Positions 1-7,266 of a stretch of DNA of 11,119 bases are shown here, one piece after another (positions within the stretch are counted from its first letter, which is position 1; every line of letters starts with the position of its first letter). The notes under the pieces were generated by a model. That model did no database searches, was not told where the DNA came from, and worked only from the letters and a program-made list of their open reading frames with translations. The position numbers and the translations under genes are program-made. This DNA is from Anaerolineales bacterium (GTDB lineage Bacteria > Chloroflexota > Anaerolineae > Anaerolineales > E44-bin32). The stretch is taken from assembly GCA_023250385.1 (NCBI GenBank), contig JAHFAU010000054.1, forward strand, positions 1 to 11,119, in the 5' to 3' direction.

Positions 1-1919
1 CGTTGGCATTCAATGAAATCACGGAACGCTTTGGTCTCTCACGCGACACGGTGATGGAGGCCTTGCAAGCTGCGATGGTGTCGGCTTACCGCCGCTCAGT
101 CAACGCCTCTACTGCTCAGGAGATCGAAGCCCGGATCGCCGCCGACACCGGTGAGGTCCAGATATTGGCGGAAAAGGAGATCGTCGACGCCGTCGAGAAT
201 CCGCTCACCGAAGTGTCGCTGGTCGATGCTCTACGGCACGACCCGAACGCGGTAATGGGCGGAATGACTCTGGTCGAATCGACTCCCAAAGACTTCGGCC
301 GGGTGGCGGCTCAAACCGCCAAGCAAGTGATCTTGCAGCGACTGCGGGAAGCAGAGCGCGACGCCCAATACGAAGAGTACGTCGAGCGGGAAGGCGACCT
401 GGTACACGGCACCGTACACTCGATCACGCCTCAAGCAGTCACGATCGGCCTTGGCCGAGCCGAAGCCATCCTGCCCCGCAACCAGCAGATTCCCGGCGAG
501 CGTTTCCATGTCCGGGACCGGGTGCGAGTCTTCGTGCTTGAAGTTCGCAAGTCTTCCCGCGGTCCGGTGATCGTTGTCTCCCGGACCCACCCCAACATGC
601 TGCGGCGGCTGCTGGAGATGGAAGTCCCGGAAATCAACCAGGGTCTGGTCGAGATCAAGGCGATCGCTCGGGAGGCCGGGAAACGAGCCAAGGTGGCGGT
701 AGCGGCAACTCGGGATGGGGTCGACCCGGTAGGGGCCTGCGTCGGTCTGCGGGGTGTCCGAATTCAATCGATCGTACGGGACCTCAACGACGAGAAGATC
801 GATGTCATCGAATGGAACTCCGAGCAGGCCGCGTTCATCGCCAAGGCGCTGAGCCCGGCCAGAGTCTCGGGCGTGTTCCTCGATGATGACCCGGAGCGAG
901 GCAAAACTGCCGTGGTGGTCGTCCCGGAGGATCAGTTGAGCCTGGCGATCGGGAGGGCGGGAGTCAACGCCCGGCTGTCGGCTCGATTGACGAATTGGCG
1001 AATTGATATCAAGAGCCTGGTGGAGGCGGCGACCGAGGCGCTGAGTCGGCTGGCGACGGACGACTCGTATGGGGATATGGCGGCTGCCGAGGCAGAAATC
1101 CTGCCTCAGGTAAAGGCGATCCTCGCCAAGAAAGAAGAGACCCGTCCGGTTACGCCTGAGGAGTACCACCAGCTTACTGGTTTCGTGACTCGGGTGGAGC
1201 AAGAGGTCATGGCCCGCCGGGTCAACGAGCGACGCCGGATCCAGGAGCAGTTGGAACTGATCCGCCAGCGAGTGCCGGCCGGCGCCTACCAAATGGGTTT
1301 GGCGGACACCGGCCTGAGCACCCGGGTGCTCAACCTTTTGACCGAGGCCGGTTATCAGACCGCCGGACAGGCGTTGGAGCAGCTGGAGCTCGATCCGGAC
1401 AAGATCCTGGCCCTGCAGGGGATCGGCCCGAAAGCAATCGTAGAAATTGGGGAAAAACTGAGATCGATCGAGTATCCCGAACCGCTGCCGCCGGAAGTCC
1501 TGGCCGAACAGGCCCTCGCCGAGACAGTCGCGGCCGCAGAACCTGCCGGGGTGGAATCCGCGGCAGAGCAAACTGCGGAAGTGTTGCTCTTGCCGGCGAG
1601 CGCCGGAGAGATCGCAGTGCCGGCCGAAGAGCAGCCAGCAGCGGTCGAAGGGGAAGCCGTCCCCGTCGCCCAACCGCTTGAAAAGGTCTTCGAAGAAGCG
1701 GTAGAGCTGCTGCAGACCGCGGTGGTCGAAGCCGATGAGGACGAGGAACGCGAAGGGGCTGAGGTTGTCTTGGAGGGCAGTGAGAAGCCCAAGAAGGTCA
1801 AGAAACGGGCCAAGATCGTGGAGTATGATCCAGATCTGGACGCGACGGTCGTTCGGCACAAGCGGAAATCGGGTCGCGAGACGGATTGGCAAAACCTGGA
1901 AGAGCCCGAGGAGTCCTGA
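1..1919 (+). CDS. nusA: Transcription termination/antitermination factor NusA (5' partial)
   Basis: NusA binds RNA polymerase and nascent RNA and modulates pausing, termination and antitermination. The frame is open to the left edge. The TTG at base 3 is probably an internal Leu codon, because NusA normally has a few more residues before the LAFNEITERFGL helix, so the true start lies outside. Numbering from that codon, the N-terminal polymerase-binding domain is about 1-130 and the S1 domain 131-195. KH1 is about 200-280 (GACVGLRG at 244-251) and KH2 about 285-340 (SLAIGRAGVNARLS at 313-326). A charged helical linker follows (about 345-430), then a helix-hairpin-helix-like module (432-490, LQGIGPKAIVEIG). 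The last 140 residues are an Ala/Glu/Val-rich, probably disordered tail ending in a basic patch (KKVKKR at 597-602) and IVEYDPDLDATVV. It is the first visible gene of the operon. The identity is very secure; the role of the tail is unknown. Confidence 0.97.
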   Translation, partial: LAFNEITERFGLSRDTVMEALQAAMVSAYRRSVNASTAQEIEARIAADTGEVQILAEKEIVDAVENPLTEVSLVDALRHDPNAVMGGMTLVESTPKDFGRVAAQTAKQVILQRLREAERDAQYEEYVEREGDLVHGTVHSITPQAVTIGLGRAEAILPRNQQIPGERFHVRDRVRVFVLEVRKSSRGPVIVVSRTHPNMLRRLLEMEVPEINQGLVEIKAIAREAGKRAKVAVAATRDGVDPVGACVGLRGVRIQSIVRDLNDEKIDVIEWNSEQAAFIAKALSPARVSGVFLDDDPERGKTAVVVVPEDQLSLAIGRAGVNARLSARLTNWRIDIKSLVEAATEALSRLATDDSYGDMAAAEAEILPQVKAILAKKEETRPVTPEEYHQLTGFVTRVEQEVMARRVNERRRIQEQLELIRQRVPAGAYQMGLADTGLSTRVLNLLTEAGYQTAGQALEQLELDPDKILALQGIGPKAIVEIGEKLRSIEYPEPLPPEVLAEQALAETVAAAEPAGVESAAEQTAEVLLLPASAGEIAVPAEEQPAAVEGEAVPVAQPLEKVFEEAVELLQTAVVEADEDEEREGAEVVLEGSEKPKKVKKRAKIVEYDPDLDATVVRHKRKSGRETDWQNLEEPEES

Positions 1920-1934
1920 TCCCGTCGCCCGGTT

Positions 1935-2222
1935 GTGGCTACTAAGTCAAGAAAACACGTCCCCCAGCGGACCTGTGTCGGGTGCCGGGAGGTGCTTGCC
2001 AAGCGATCTTTGGTGCGAGTTGTGCGCACCCCGCAGGGGGTGAGGATTGACCCGAGTTCCAAGGCCCAGGGACGGGGGGCTTATGTGCACGACCGTCGCG
2101 AATGCTGGGAGGCCGCCTTCAAGGGTTCGCTCGCCCGAGCGCTGCGGGTCGAACTTTCCGCGGCCGATCGACATGAACTGGAGCTGTACGTAGGTACGTT
2201 GCCGGACGGGCGCAATGACTGA
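1935..2222 (+). CDS. rnpM: RNase P RNA-binding protein RnpM (YlxR, DUF448)
   Basis: This small basic protein of 95 aa belongs to the YlxR family, which is nearly always encoded between nusA and infB. Characterised members bind the RNase P RNA. Visible family marks are QRTCVGCRE (11-19) with Cys14 and Cys17, the strand LVRVVR (26-31) and the GRGAYVH loop (46-52). A third cysteine, Cys57, lies in RRECWEA. The start is GTG, 15 nt after the nusA stop and the first possible start after it. The gene is in the same reading frame as nusA, separated only by the TGA and five codons. A purine-rich GAGGAG lies about 21 nt upstream, too far for a good Shine-Dalgarno, so translation is probably coupled to nusA. 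The L7Ae-like gene (ylxQ) that often follows in Firmicutes is absent. Confidence 0.93.
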   Translation: MATKSRKHVPQRTCVGCREVLAKRSLVRVVRTPQGVRIDPSSKAQGRGAYVHDRRECWEAAFKGSLARALRVELSAADRHELELYVGTLPDGRND

Positions 2223-2293
2223 CCCGTTCTACGCGACGCACCGGCCAATCCCTTAGGCCGCCGGGGTACTCACTCCGTCGCGGCCGAGCAGCT

Positions 2294-2298
2294 GGAGG
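2294..2298 (+). promoter_or_regulatory. Shine-Dalgarno of infB
   Basis: GGAGG (within GGAGGTG) lies 6 nt before the GTG at 2305. It decides the infB start, since the ATG at 2303 is followed at once by TGA. It is the strongest ribosome binding site inside the operon. It sits at the end of the only real intergenic gap (2223-2304), which holds no small gene that I can support. Confidence 0.8.
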
Positions 2299-2304
2299 TG
2301 CGAT

Positions 2305-4095
2305 GTGAGTGAGAACGGACAAACCCTGATCGAAATACCGGCGAGCCTCACCGTCCGCGAACTGGCGGATCGGATCGAGGCCAGCCCCATCGATGTCATA
2401 AAGCAATTGATGGCCAATGGCGTGATGGCCAACATCAATCAACAAATCGATTTCGATACCGCCGCCATCGTAATCGCCGAATTCGGATTCGAGGCCCTGC
2501 CCTTGAAGGCGCCCGAGGCGGAGGCCGGCGCTGAGCTTGCCGAGCTGCCCCATTGGCGTCGGATGCTTGGAAACGAAGATCCCGGTTCATTGGTAACCCG
2601 CCCTCCGGTTGTGACGATCTTGGGCCACGTGGATCACGGCAAGACCACCCTGCTTGATGCAATCCGCCAGACCGAAGTGGCCGCAGGGGAGGCCGGAGGA
2701 ATTACCCAACATATCGGCGCCTACCAGGTCAGTCACAATGACCGCTCGATCACATTTCTGGATACTCCGGGTCACGCCGCATTCACGGCCATGCGGGCCC
2801 GCGGAGCGCAGGGCGCGGATATCGCGGTCCTGGTAGTGGCGGCCGATGACGGTGTCATGCCACAGACCCGAGAGGCGCTAGCTCATGCCCGGGCGGCCCG
2901 AGTCCCGGTCGTGGTGGCGCTCAACAAGATCGACCGGCAGAATGCGAACCCGGAAAAGGTGAAAAAGGACCTGGCGGACCTCGGGTTGGTTCCGGATGAA
3001 TGGGAAGGAAACACGATGGTCGTGCCCGTTTCGGCCAAGCAGGCGACTGGAATCGATGATCTGCTCGAGGCGATTTTGATGGTCGCCGACTCGACCGAAA
3101 TCCGTTCCAACCCGAACGGGAAGGTGCTCGGAACCGTGATCGAAGGGCAGCTCGACAAGGCCAAGGGGGTGCTGGCGACGCTGCTGGTCCAGAACGGGAC
3201 CCTGCGGGTGGGCGAGATCGTTATCGCCGGCGAGGCCTACGGCAAGGTTAAGGCGATGTTCGATCATCTGGGCAATCCAATCCGGCAGGCTCCGCCCTCC
3301 ACCCCGGCTTCGGTTCTTGGGCTCTCGGATGTTCCGCACGCCGGAGACCTCTTCTATGTCGTGGATACGGAGCGGGAAGCCAAGGCGCTGGTCAAGGAAC
3401 GCCACGAGCAGCCGACCCCAGCGGCTGCGGCTCGACCGGGGCTGACCTTGGAACAGATCTTCGAGGCCTTCCAGGCCGGGGCTGCCAAGGAGCTCCGGCT
3501 GGTGGTCAAGGCCGATGTTCAAGGTTCGTTGGAACCGATCATTACTTCGCTGAAGGGGCTGAGCGTCGGCGACATTGGGATCAACGTCCTGCACTGGGCG
3601 ACCGGAAACATCGGCGAGGACGACGTAATGCTGGCAGCCGCCTCTGAAGCGATCGTGATCGGTTTTAACGTCACTCCGGACCTAGCCGCCAAGCGCCTGG
3701 CAGAGACCCGCCGAGTCGACATTCGGGTGTACGACGTCATCTATCGCCTCACGGAGGACATCGAAAAGGCGCTCAAGGGCATGCTCGAGCCGGTAAAACG
3801 AACGACCGAGATCGGGAGAGCAGAAGTGCTGCAGGTGTTTCGCATTCCAAAGATTGGCAATATTGCGGGCTCCCGGGTGACCTCGGGGGAATTGCGCCGC
3901 AACGCCAAGGTCCGAGTGGTCCGCGGTGACGAGGTTCTGCATGAAGGTTCAATCTCCTCCCTCAAACATGAGAAAGACGACGCGCGCGAGGTTCGCGAAG
4001 GGTTCGAGTGCGGGGTCGGATTGAAGGGATTCGACGCATTCGAGCCGGGCGACACCCTGGTCGCCTTCATCGAGGAGATGGTCGCCGTCGAGTAG
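2305..4095 (+). CDS. infB: Translation initiation factor IF-2 (short form)
   Basis: IF2 is the GTPase that brings formyl-Met-tRNA to the 30S subunit and promotes subunit joining. An IF2_N module occupies about 8-62 (TVRELADRIEASPIDVIKQL). The G domain begins near 100: G1 GHVDHGKT at 107-114, G2 GGITQHIG at 131-138, G3 DTPGH at 153-157, G4 NKID at 207-210 and G5 SAK at 243-245. Domain II follows (about 270-355), then domain III (about 395-480, VVKADVQGSLEPI and AIVIGFNVTP). The tRNA-binding C-terminal domain is about 490-590 (IPKIGNIAGSRVTSGELRRNAKVRVVR). At 596 aa it is short and lacks the long low-complexity N-terminus of proteobacterial and actinobacterial IF2. A GTG start with a good Shine-Dalgarno is used. 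All GTPase motifs are intact. Confidence 0.98.
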   Translation: MSENGQTLIEIPASLTVRELADRIEASPIDVIKQLMANGVMANINQQIDFDTAAIVIAEFGFEALPLKAPEAEAGAELAELPHWRRMLGNEDPGSLVTRPPVVTILGHVDHGKTTLLDAIRQTEVAAGEAGGITQHIGAYQVSHNDRSITFLDTPGHAAFTAMRARGAQGADIAVLVVAADDGVMPQTREALAHARAARVPVVVALNKIDRQNANPEKVKKDLADLGLVPDEWEGNTMVVPVSAKQATGIDDLLEAILMVADSTEIRSNPNGKVLGTVIEGQLDKAKGVLATLLVQNGTLRVGEIVIAGEAYGKVKAMFDHLGNPIRQAPPSTPASVLGLSDVPHAGDLFYVVDTEREAKALVKERHEQPTPAAAARPGLTLEQIFEAFQAGAAKELRLVVKADVQGSLEPIITSLKGLSVGDIGINVLHWATGNIGEDDVMLAAASEAIVIGFNVTPDLAAKRLAETRRVDIRVYDVIYRLTEDIEKALKGMLEPVKRTTEIGRAEVLQVFRIPKIGNIAGSRVTSGELRRNAKVRVVRGDEVLHEGSISSLKHEKDDAREVREGFECGVGLKGFDAFEPGDTLVAFIEEMVAVE

Positions 4096-4105
4096 GTTCC
4101 TGAGC

Positions 4106-4459
4106 GTGCCGAGCGAGATGCGAGCCCGCAGGGTCGCCGACCGGATTGCCCGGGAGCTGGCGATCCTGCTTCAACGTGAAGTGTCGGATCCGCGATTGAC
4201 CGGGTTGACCGTGACCGGGGTGGAGGTCGATCGCGAGCTGGCCTTTGCTACGGTTTACGTAACCGCCCAGGCGCCGGAGCAGGAGCTGATGCCGGCACTG
4301 GTGCGAGCCCGAGGCTTCCTGCGGCGCGAGCTTGCGGGGCGGATCTCGCTAAGGGCGTTCCCCCAACTGAAGTTCCGTTGGGACGATTCTCCAGATCGCG
4401 GCGCCCGAGTCGACGAGCTGTTGGCTCGGCTGAAGTCGGAGAGCCCAGATGCTGAGTGA
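4106..4459 (+). CDS. rbfA: 30S ribosome-binding factor RbfA
   Basis: RbfA is a KH-fold assembly factor for the 30S subunit, involved in late 16S rRNA maturation. At 117 aa it has the usual length. Family marks are RVADRIARELAILLQREVSDPR (positions 9-30), the strand VTGVEVDRELAFATVYV (36-52), the helix with LVRARGFLRRELA (65-77, including the Ala-X-Gly kink of the RbfA KH fold) and LKFRWDDSPDRGARVDELL (88-106). The start is the GTG 10 nt after the infB stop. The internal ATG at codon 5 is an alternative start that would also give a complete domain. No clear Shine-Dalgarno precedes it, so coupling to infB is likely. The last 11 nt overlap the next gene. The identity is secure. Confidence 0.95.
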   Translation: MPSEMRARRVADRIARELAILLQREVSDPRLTGLTVTGVEVDRELAFATVYVTAQAPEQELMPALVRARGFLRRELAGRISLRAFPQLKFRWDDSPDRGARVDELLARLKSESPDAE

Positions 4460-5411
4460 GATCGCCCTGGCCAAGCAGCTGCTCGACGGCGCAGCGCAAG
4501 TTGCGGTTGTGGCGCACGAACGACCCGACGGCGACGCAGTTGGATCGATGCTGGCCCTCTGCCTCAGCCTGCGAGAACGCGGCAAGCGGGCTCACGCCGT
4601 ATTAGTGGGCGGCTTGCCGGGGCGCTATGCATTCTTGCCCGGGGCAGAAGGGGTCCAGCGGCGAATGCCGGAAGGCGAGACCCTGGTGGTGACGGTCGAC
4701 GCCGCCGATCTTGACCGCATTGGGTTTCCGGAGGTTCGCAAGGTCGATATCAGTTTCGACCACCACCCCAGCAACACTCGGTACGCGGCGGTCAATCTAG
4801 TTGATCCGGAGGCCGCGGCCACGACCGCACTGCTTTATCGCCTGGCTCCCGAGCTCGGACTACCGATCACCCCGGCAGTGGCCGCCAACTTGCTTACCGG
4901 CCTCGTCACCGATACGATCGGTTTTCGTACTCCCAATGTCACACCGGATACCCTCCGCCTGGCAGCCGAGCTGATCGAAGCCGGAGCAAATCTCGAGCTT
5001 GCTTACCGCAGGGGATTGGTGGAGCGGAGTTTCCTGGCGGTCCGCTATTGGGGTAATGGTCTCTCAAAATTGCAGCTCCAGGGTGATCTGGTCTGGACCA
5101 GTCTCAGCCTGGCCGATCGGAAGTCGGTCGGCTACCCAGGCCCAGATGACGCTGACCTGATTGAAATCCTCAGCACGATCCAGGAAGCACGGGTCGCGGT
5201 AATATTCGTTGAACAGTCCGAGAACCAGGTCAAGGTAAGCTGGCGCGGCCGTCCGGGAGTCGATGTCGCCCGGGTTGCGGCGCAATTCAAGGGCGGCGGC
5301 CACACGTTGGCCGCCGGCGCCACTATCAAAGGAGAATTGCAGTCCGTTATGGAGCTAGTGCTGGCTGCCACCCGCACCGCCGCCCAGCCGATTGAGCAGG
5401 CGACTGCGTGA
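4449..5411 (+). CDS. nrnA: DHH/DHHA1 phosphoesterase, NrnA-like nano-RNase / pAp phosphatase
   Basis: This is a cytosolic Mn-dependent phosphoesterase of the DHH family. Relatives at this locus (NrnA) degrade 2-5 nt RNA fragments and often dephosphorylate 3'-phosphoadenosine-5'-phosphate. Related proteins hydrolyse cyclic dinucleotides, so the exact substrate is inferred. The visible metal ligands are H23, D27 and D29 in HERPDGDAVGS, D84 in VTVDAAD, DHH at 104-106 and D155 in TDTIGF. The DHHA1 substrate-binding domain follows from about 240, with SWRGRPGVDVARVAAQF and the diagnostic GGGH at 282-285. It is 320 aa, normal for the family. The ATG start overlaps rbfA by 11 nt and has GGAG at 4438-4441, 7 nt upstream. 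Its stop overlaps the start of the next gene as GTGA. There are no membrane segments. Confidence 0.93.
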   Translation: MLSEIALAKQLLDGAAQVAVVAHERPDGDAVGSMLALCLSLRERGKRAHAVLVGGLPGRYAFLPGAEGVQRRMPEGETLVVTVDAADLDRIGFPEVRKVDISFDHHPSNTRYAAVNLVDPEAAATTALLYRLAPELGLPITPAVAANLLTGLVTDTIGFRTPNVTPDTLRLAAELIEAGANLELAYRRGLVERSFLAVRYWGNGLSKLQLQGDLVWTSLSLADRKSVGYPGPDDADLIEILSTIQEARVAVIFVEQSENQVKVSWRGRPGVDVARVAAQFKGGGHTLAAGATIKGELQSVMELVLAATRTAAQPIEQATA

Positions 5412-6289
5412 CCGCCTTCGGGGTGATCGTCGTGGACAAGCCGGTCGGACCGACCTCCCACTTCGTGGTTGATGCGGTGCGGCGGGGGACCGGGGTGTCA
5501 AAGGTGGGACACGCCGGCACGCTCGACCCGCGCGCCTCCGGAGTGCTCGTGCTTTGCCTCGGCCCGGCGACCCGACTGAGCGAGTACCTCTCGCGTTCGA
5601 CAAAAGGCTATGAGGCCAGAGTCCAGTTTGGCAAGTCGACCGAGACCTACGACGCAGAGGGTGCGGCGATCAAGGACACCGGCAAGTCGCCTCCCCTCGA
5701 AGAGATCGTGCGGGCGCTTCCGGCCTTTCGGGGGGAGATCCTGCAGGTTCCACCTCCCTACAGCGCGGTGAAAGTGAAGGGCAAGAAGGCTTACGAGCTG
5801 GCCCGCGAGGGAGAGCCGGTCGAATTAGGGCCGCGCCCGGTGACGATCTTCAAGTTGGAGCCGCTCGAGTATCTGCCGCCGGATCTCATCTTATGGGTCG
5901 AGTGCTCGGCCGGCACGTATATTCGGTCATTAGCGCACGATCTAGGGGAAACCCTCTCGTGTGGCGCGCATCTTGCCCAGCTGCGCAGAGTCAAGGCGGG
6001 TCCCTATACCTTGAACGAAGCCGTGCCACTGACCAAACTGCAGCGAGCGATGGCCGACGGTTCCTGGTCGACCTATCTGCGGCCGGCGGCCGATGCGCTG
6101 CCCGATCTTCCGATAGTCAACCTGGCGCCCGAGGAGCTGGAGTTGGTGAGGAATGGGCTGGGCATTGCGCCCCGAAACGCCTATGTCGGTCTAGCCAGGG
6201 CCCTGGCACCGAACGGCGAGCTCGCCGCGATCCTGGAAGCGCGCGATGGGAGCCAGCAATGGCACCCGCGCAAGGTCTTCCTGGCCTGA
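5408..6289 (+). CDS. truB: tRNA pseudouridine(55) synthase TruB
   Basis: TruB isomerises U55 in the T-loop of tRNAs to pseudouridine and also acts as a tRNA chaperone. Near the N-terminus is DKPVGPTSH (10-18). The catalytic loop GHAGTLDPRASGVLVL contains the nucleophile Asp40. Further family blocks are KGYEARVQFG (66-75), the RNA-binding VPPPYSAVKVKGKKAYELAREG region (114-135) and CSAGTYIRSLAHDLGE (166-181). GAHLAQLRRVKAGPYTL (186-202) follows. The C-terminal 60-70 residues form a small PUA-like extension ending in WHPRKVFLA. It is 293 aa, a normal length. The GTG start shares a GTGA with the nrnA stop (4-nt overlap) and has only a weak upstream AGG, so translation is probably coupled. Confidence 0.96.
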   Translation: MTAFGVIVVDKPVGPTSHFVVDAVRRGTGVSKVGHAGTLDPRASGVLVLCLGPATRLSEYLSRSTKGYEARVQFGKSTETYDAEGAAIKDTGKSPPLEEIVRALPAFRGEILQVPPPYSAVKVKGKKAYELAREGEPVELGPRPVTIFKLEPLEYLPPDLILWVECSAGTYIRSLAHDLGETLSCGAHLAQLRRVKAGPYTLNEAVPLTKLQRAMADGSWSTYLRPAADALPDLPIVNLAPEELELVRNGLGIAPRNAYVGLARALAPNGELAAILEARDGSQQWHPRKVFLA

Positions 6290-7225
6290 ATGCAGCACGT
6301 TCGGGACCTTGCAGAGGTTCGGCTGCCGGCCTCCTTACTGACGATCGGATCATTCGACGGCGTGCACCGCGGCCATCAGGATCTGCTGGGCCGGATGTTG
6401 GGAGCCGCCCACGGCCGGGGAGTTCCGGCAGTCGTTCTGACCTTCTATCCCCATCCTTCGGTCGTGCTGCGGGGCCGCAAGCCGGCCTACTACATCACCT
6501 CACCGGATGAGAAGGCCGATCTGCTGCGAAAGTTGGGGGTCGATATCGTCATCACCCAGACCTTCGATCTGGATTTGTCTCGGGTCGAGGCCCCGGATTT
6601 CCTCGACCGGTTGACCGCCCAGTTGGGCTTTCAAGACCTGTGGGCCGGAGAAGACTTTGCCTTGGGTCACCAACGCCGCGGCAACCGGCACTACCTTACC
6701 CGGGCGAGCGCCGAGCGGGGATTTCGGTTCCACATCGTACCCCCCTTCCTGTTGGAGGGAGAGGTGGTGAGCTCGACTCGGGTGCGAGAGGCTTTGCGCT
6801 CGGGCGATGTCGCGCGAGCCGCCGGCTACCTCGGTCGGAATTTTGAGCTGCCGGGCACGGTGAAGCGTGGAGCTGGGCGCGGCAAGCAGTTGGGGATACC
6901 GACTGCGAACCTCGAGGTCTGGGAGGAACGCGCCGTTCCGGGAAACGGGGTCTATGCCTGCTTTGCAGAGTTGGAGGGGGAACGAATGCCGGCGGTTGTC
7001 AACATCGGAATGCGGCCAACCTTCGCGGACAACCTGAATGCGCCCGTGGTCGAGGCTCACTTGCTAGACTTCGAAGGCGACCTGTACGATCGGGAGCTGA
7101 GGCTTGTGTTTGTCGCCCGCCTGAGAGATGAACGAAAATTCTCAGGTCCAGAGCCGCTCATCGAACAGATTGGGAGAGATATTCAGCGGGCTCGCGAACT
7201 GCTTGGACGGGTCGAACCCGCCTGA
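6290..7225 (+). CDS. ribF: Bifunctional riboflavin kinase / FAD synthetase RibF
   Basis: RibF phosphorylates riboflavin to FMN and adenylylates FMN to FAD. The N-terminal nucleotidyltransferase domain has GSFDGVHRGH (20-29, with the HxGH-type nucleotide-binding signature), TFYPHPS (51-57) and VVSSTRVREAL (159-169). The C-terminal kinase domain begins near 185, with KRGAGRGKQLGIPTANLE (192-209), PAVVNIGMRPTF (234-245) and VEAHLLDFEGDLYD (254-267). Glu255 is in the expected catalytic position. It is 311 aa, the standard bifunctional length. ATG follows the truB TGA with no gap, suggesting termination-reinitiation. It is the last gene of the operon and runs into the convergent methyltransferase after a 36-nt gap. 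Confidence 0.96.
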   Translation: MQHVRDLAEVRLPASLLTIGSFDGVHRGHQDLLGRMLGAAHGRGVPAVVLTFYPHPSVVLRGRKPAYYITSPDEKADLLRKLGVDIVITQTFDLDLSRVEAPDFLDRLTAQLGFQDLWAGEDFALGHQRRGNRHYLTRASAERGFRFHIVPPFLLEGEVVSSTRVREALRSGDVARAAGYLGRNFELPGTVKRGAGRGKQLGIPTANLEVWEERAVPGNGVYACFAELEGERMPAVVNIGMRPTFADNLNAPVVEAHLLDFEGDLYDRELRLVFVARLRDERKFSGPEPLIEQIGRDIQRARELLGRVEPA

Positions 7226-7266
7226 GAATCTGAACGCAGGTCCTACCGACTCGAATCGGGCTCAGG
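7208..7266. terminator. Possible bidirectional terminator between convergent genes
   Basis: The 36-nt gap between the two convergent stops, with the flanking codons, holds three small inverted repeats. They are CGGGT/ACCCG around a 3-nt loop (7208-7220, in the last ribF codons), CCGA/TCGG (7246-7259), and an outer CCTGAG (7221-7226) with CTCAGG (7261-7266). No run of T follows on either strand, so a strong intrinsic terminator is not evident. This is a weak call, made mainly because termination is expected here. Confidence 0.25.

Noticed and set aside
3..5. TTG as the nusA start
   Set aside because: The family normally has extra residues before this point and the frame is open to the edge. 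It is better treated as an internal Leu of a truncated gene.
231..1892. 553-aa open frame antisense to nusA, and a second one at 1355-2062
   Set aside because: Both are shadows of the high-GC codon pattern of nusA. Their sequences show no recognisable domain and are rich in Arg, Ser, Leu and Asp repeats, while the plus strand encodes an unmistakable NusA.
2223..2304. A small gene or ylxQ remnant between rnpM and infB
   Set aside because: The 82-nt gap is too short for the L7Ae-like gene and shows only a weak GGCC/GGCC stem before the infB Shine-Dalgarno.
2878..3594. 238-aa open frame antisense to infB
   Set aside because: It lies wholly opposite the conserved IF2 GTPase and domain II region and has no recognisable motif.
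5893..6510. 205-aa plus-strand frame across the truB/ribF junction
   Set aside because: It overlaps two secure genes in another frame and its composition (Arg, Ser, Gly, Pro) is typical of an out-of-frame translation.
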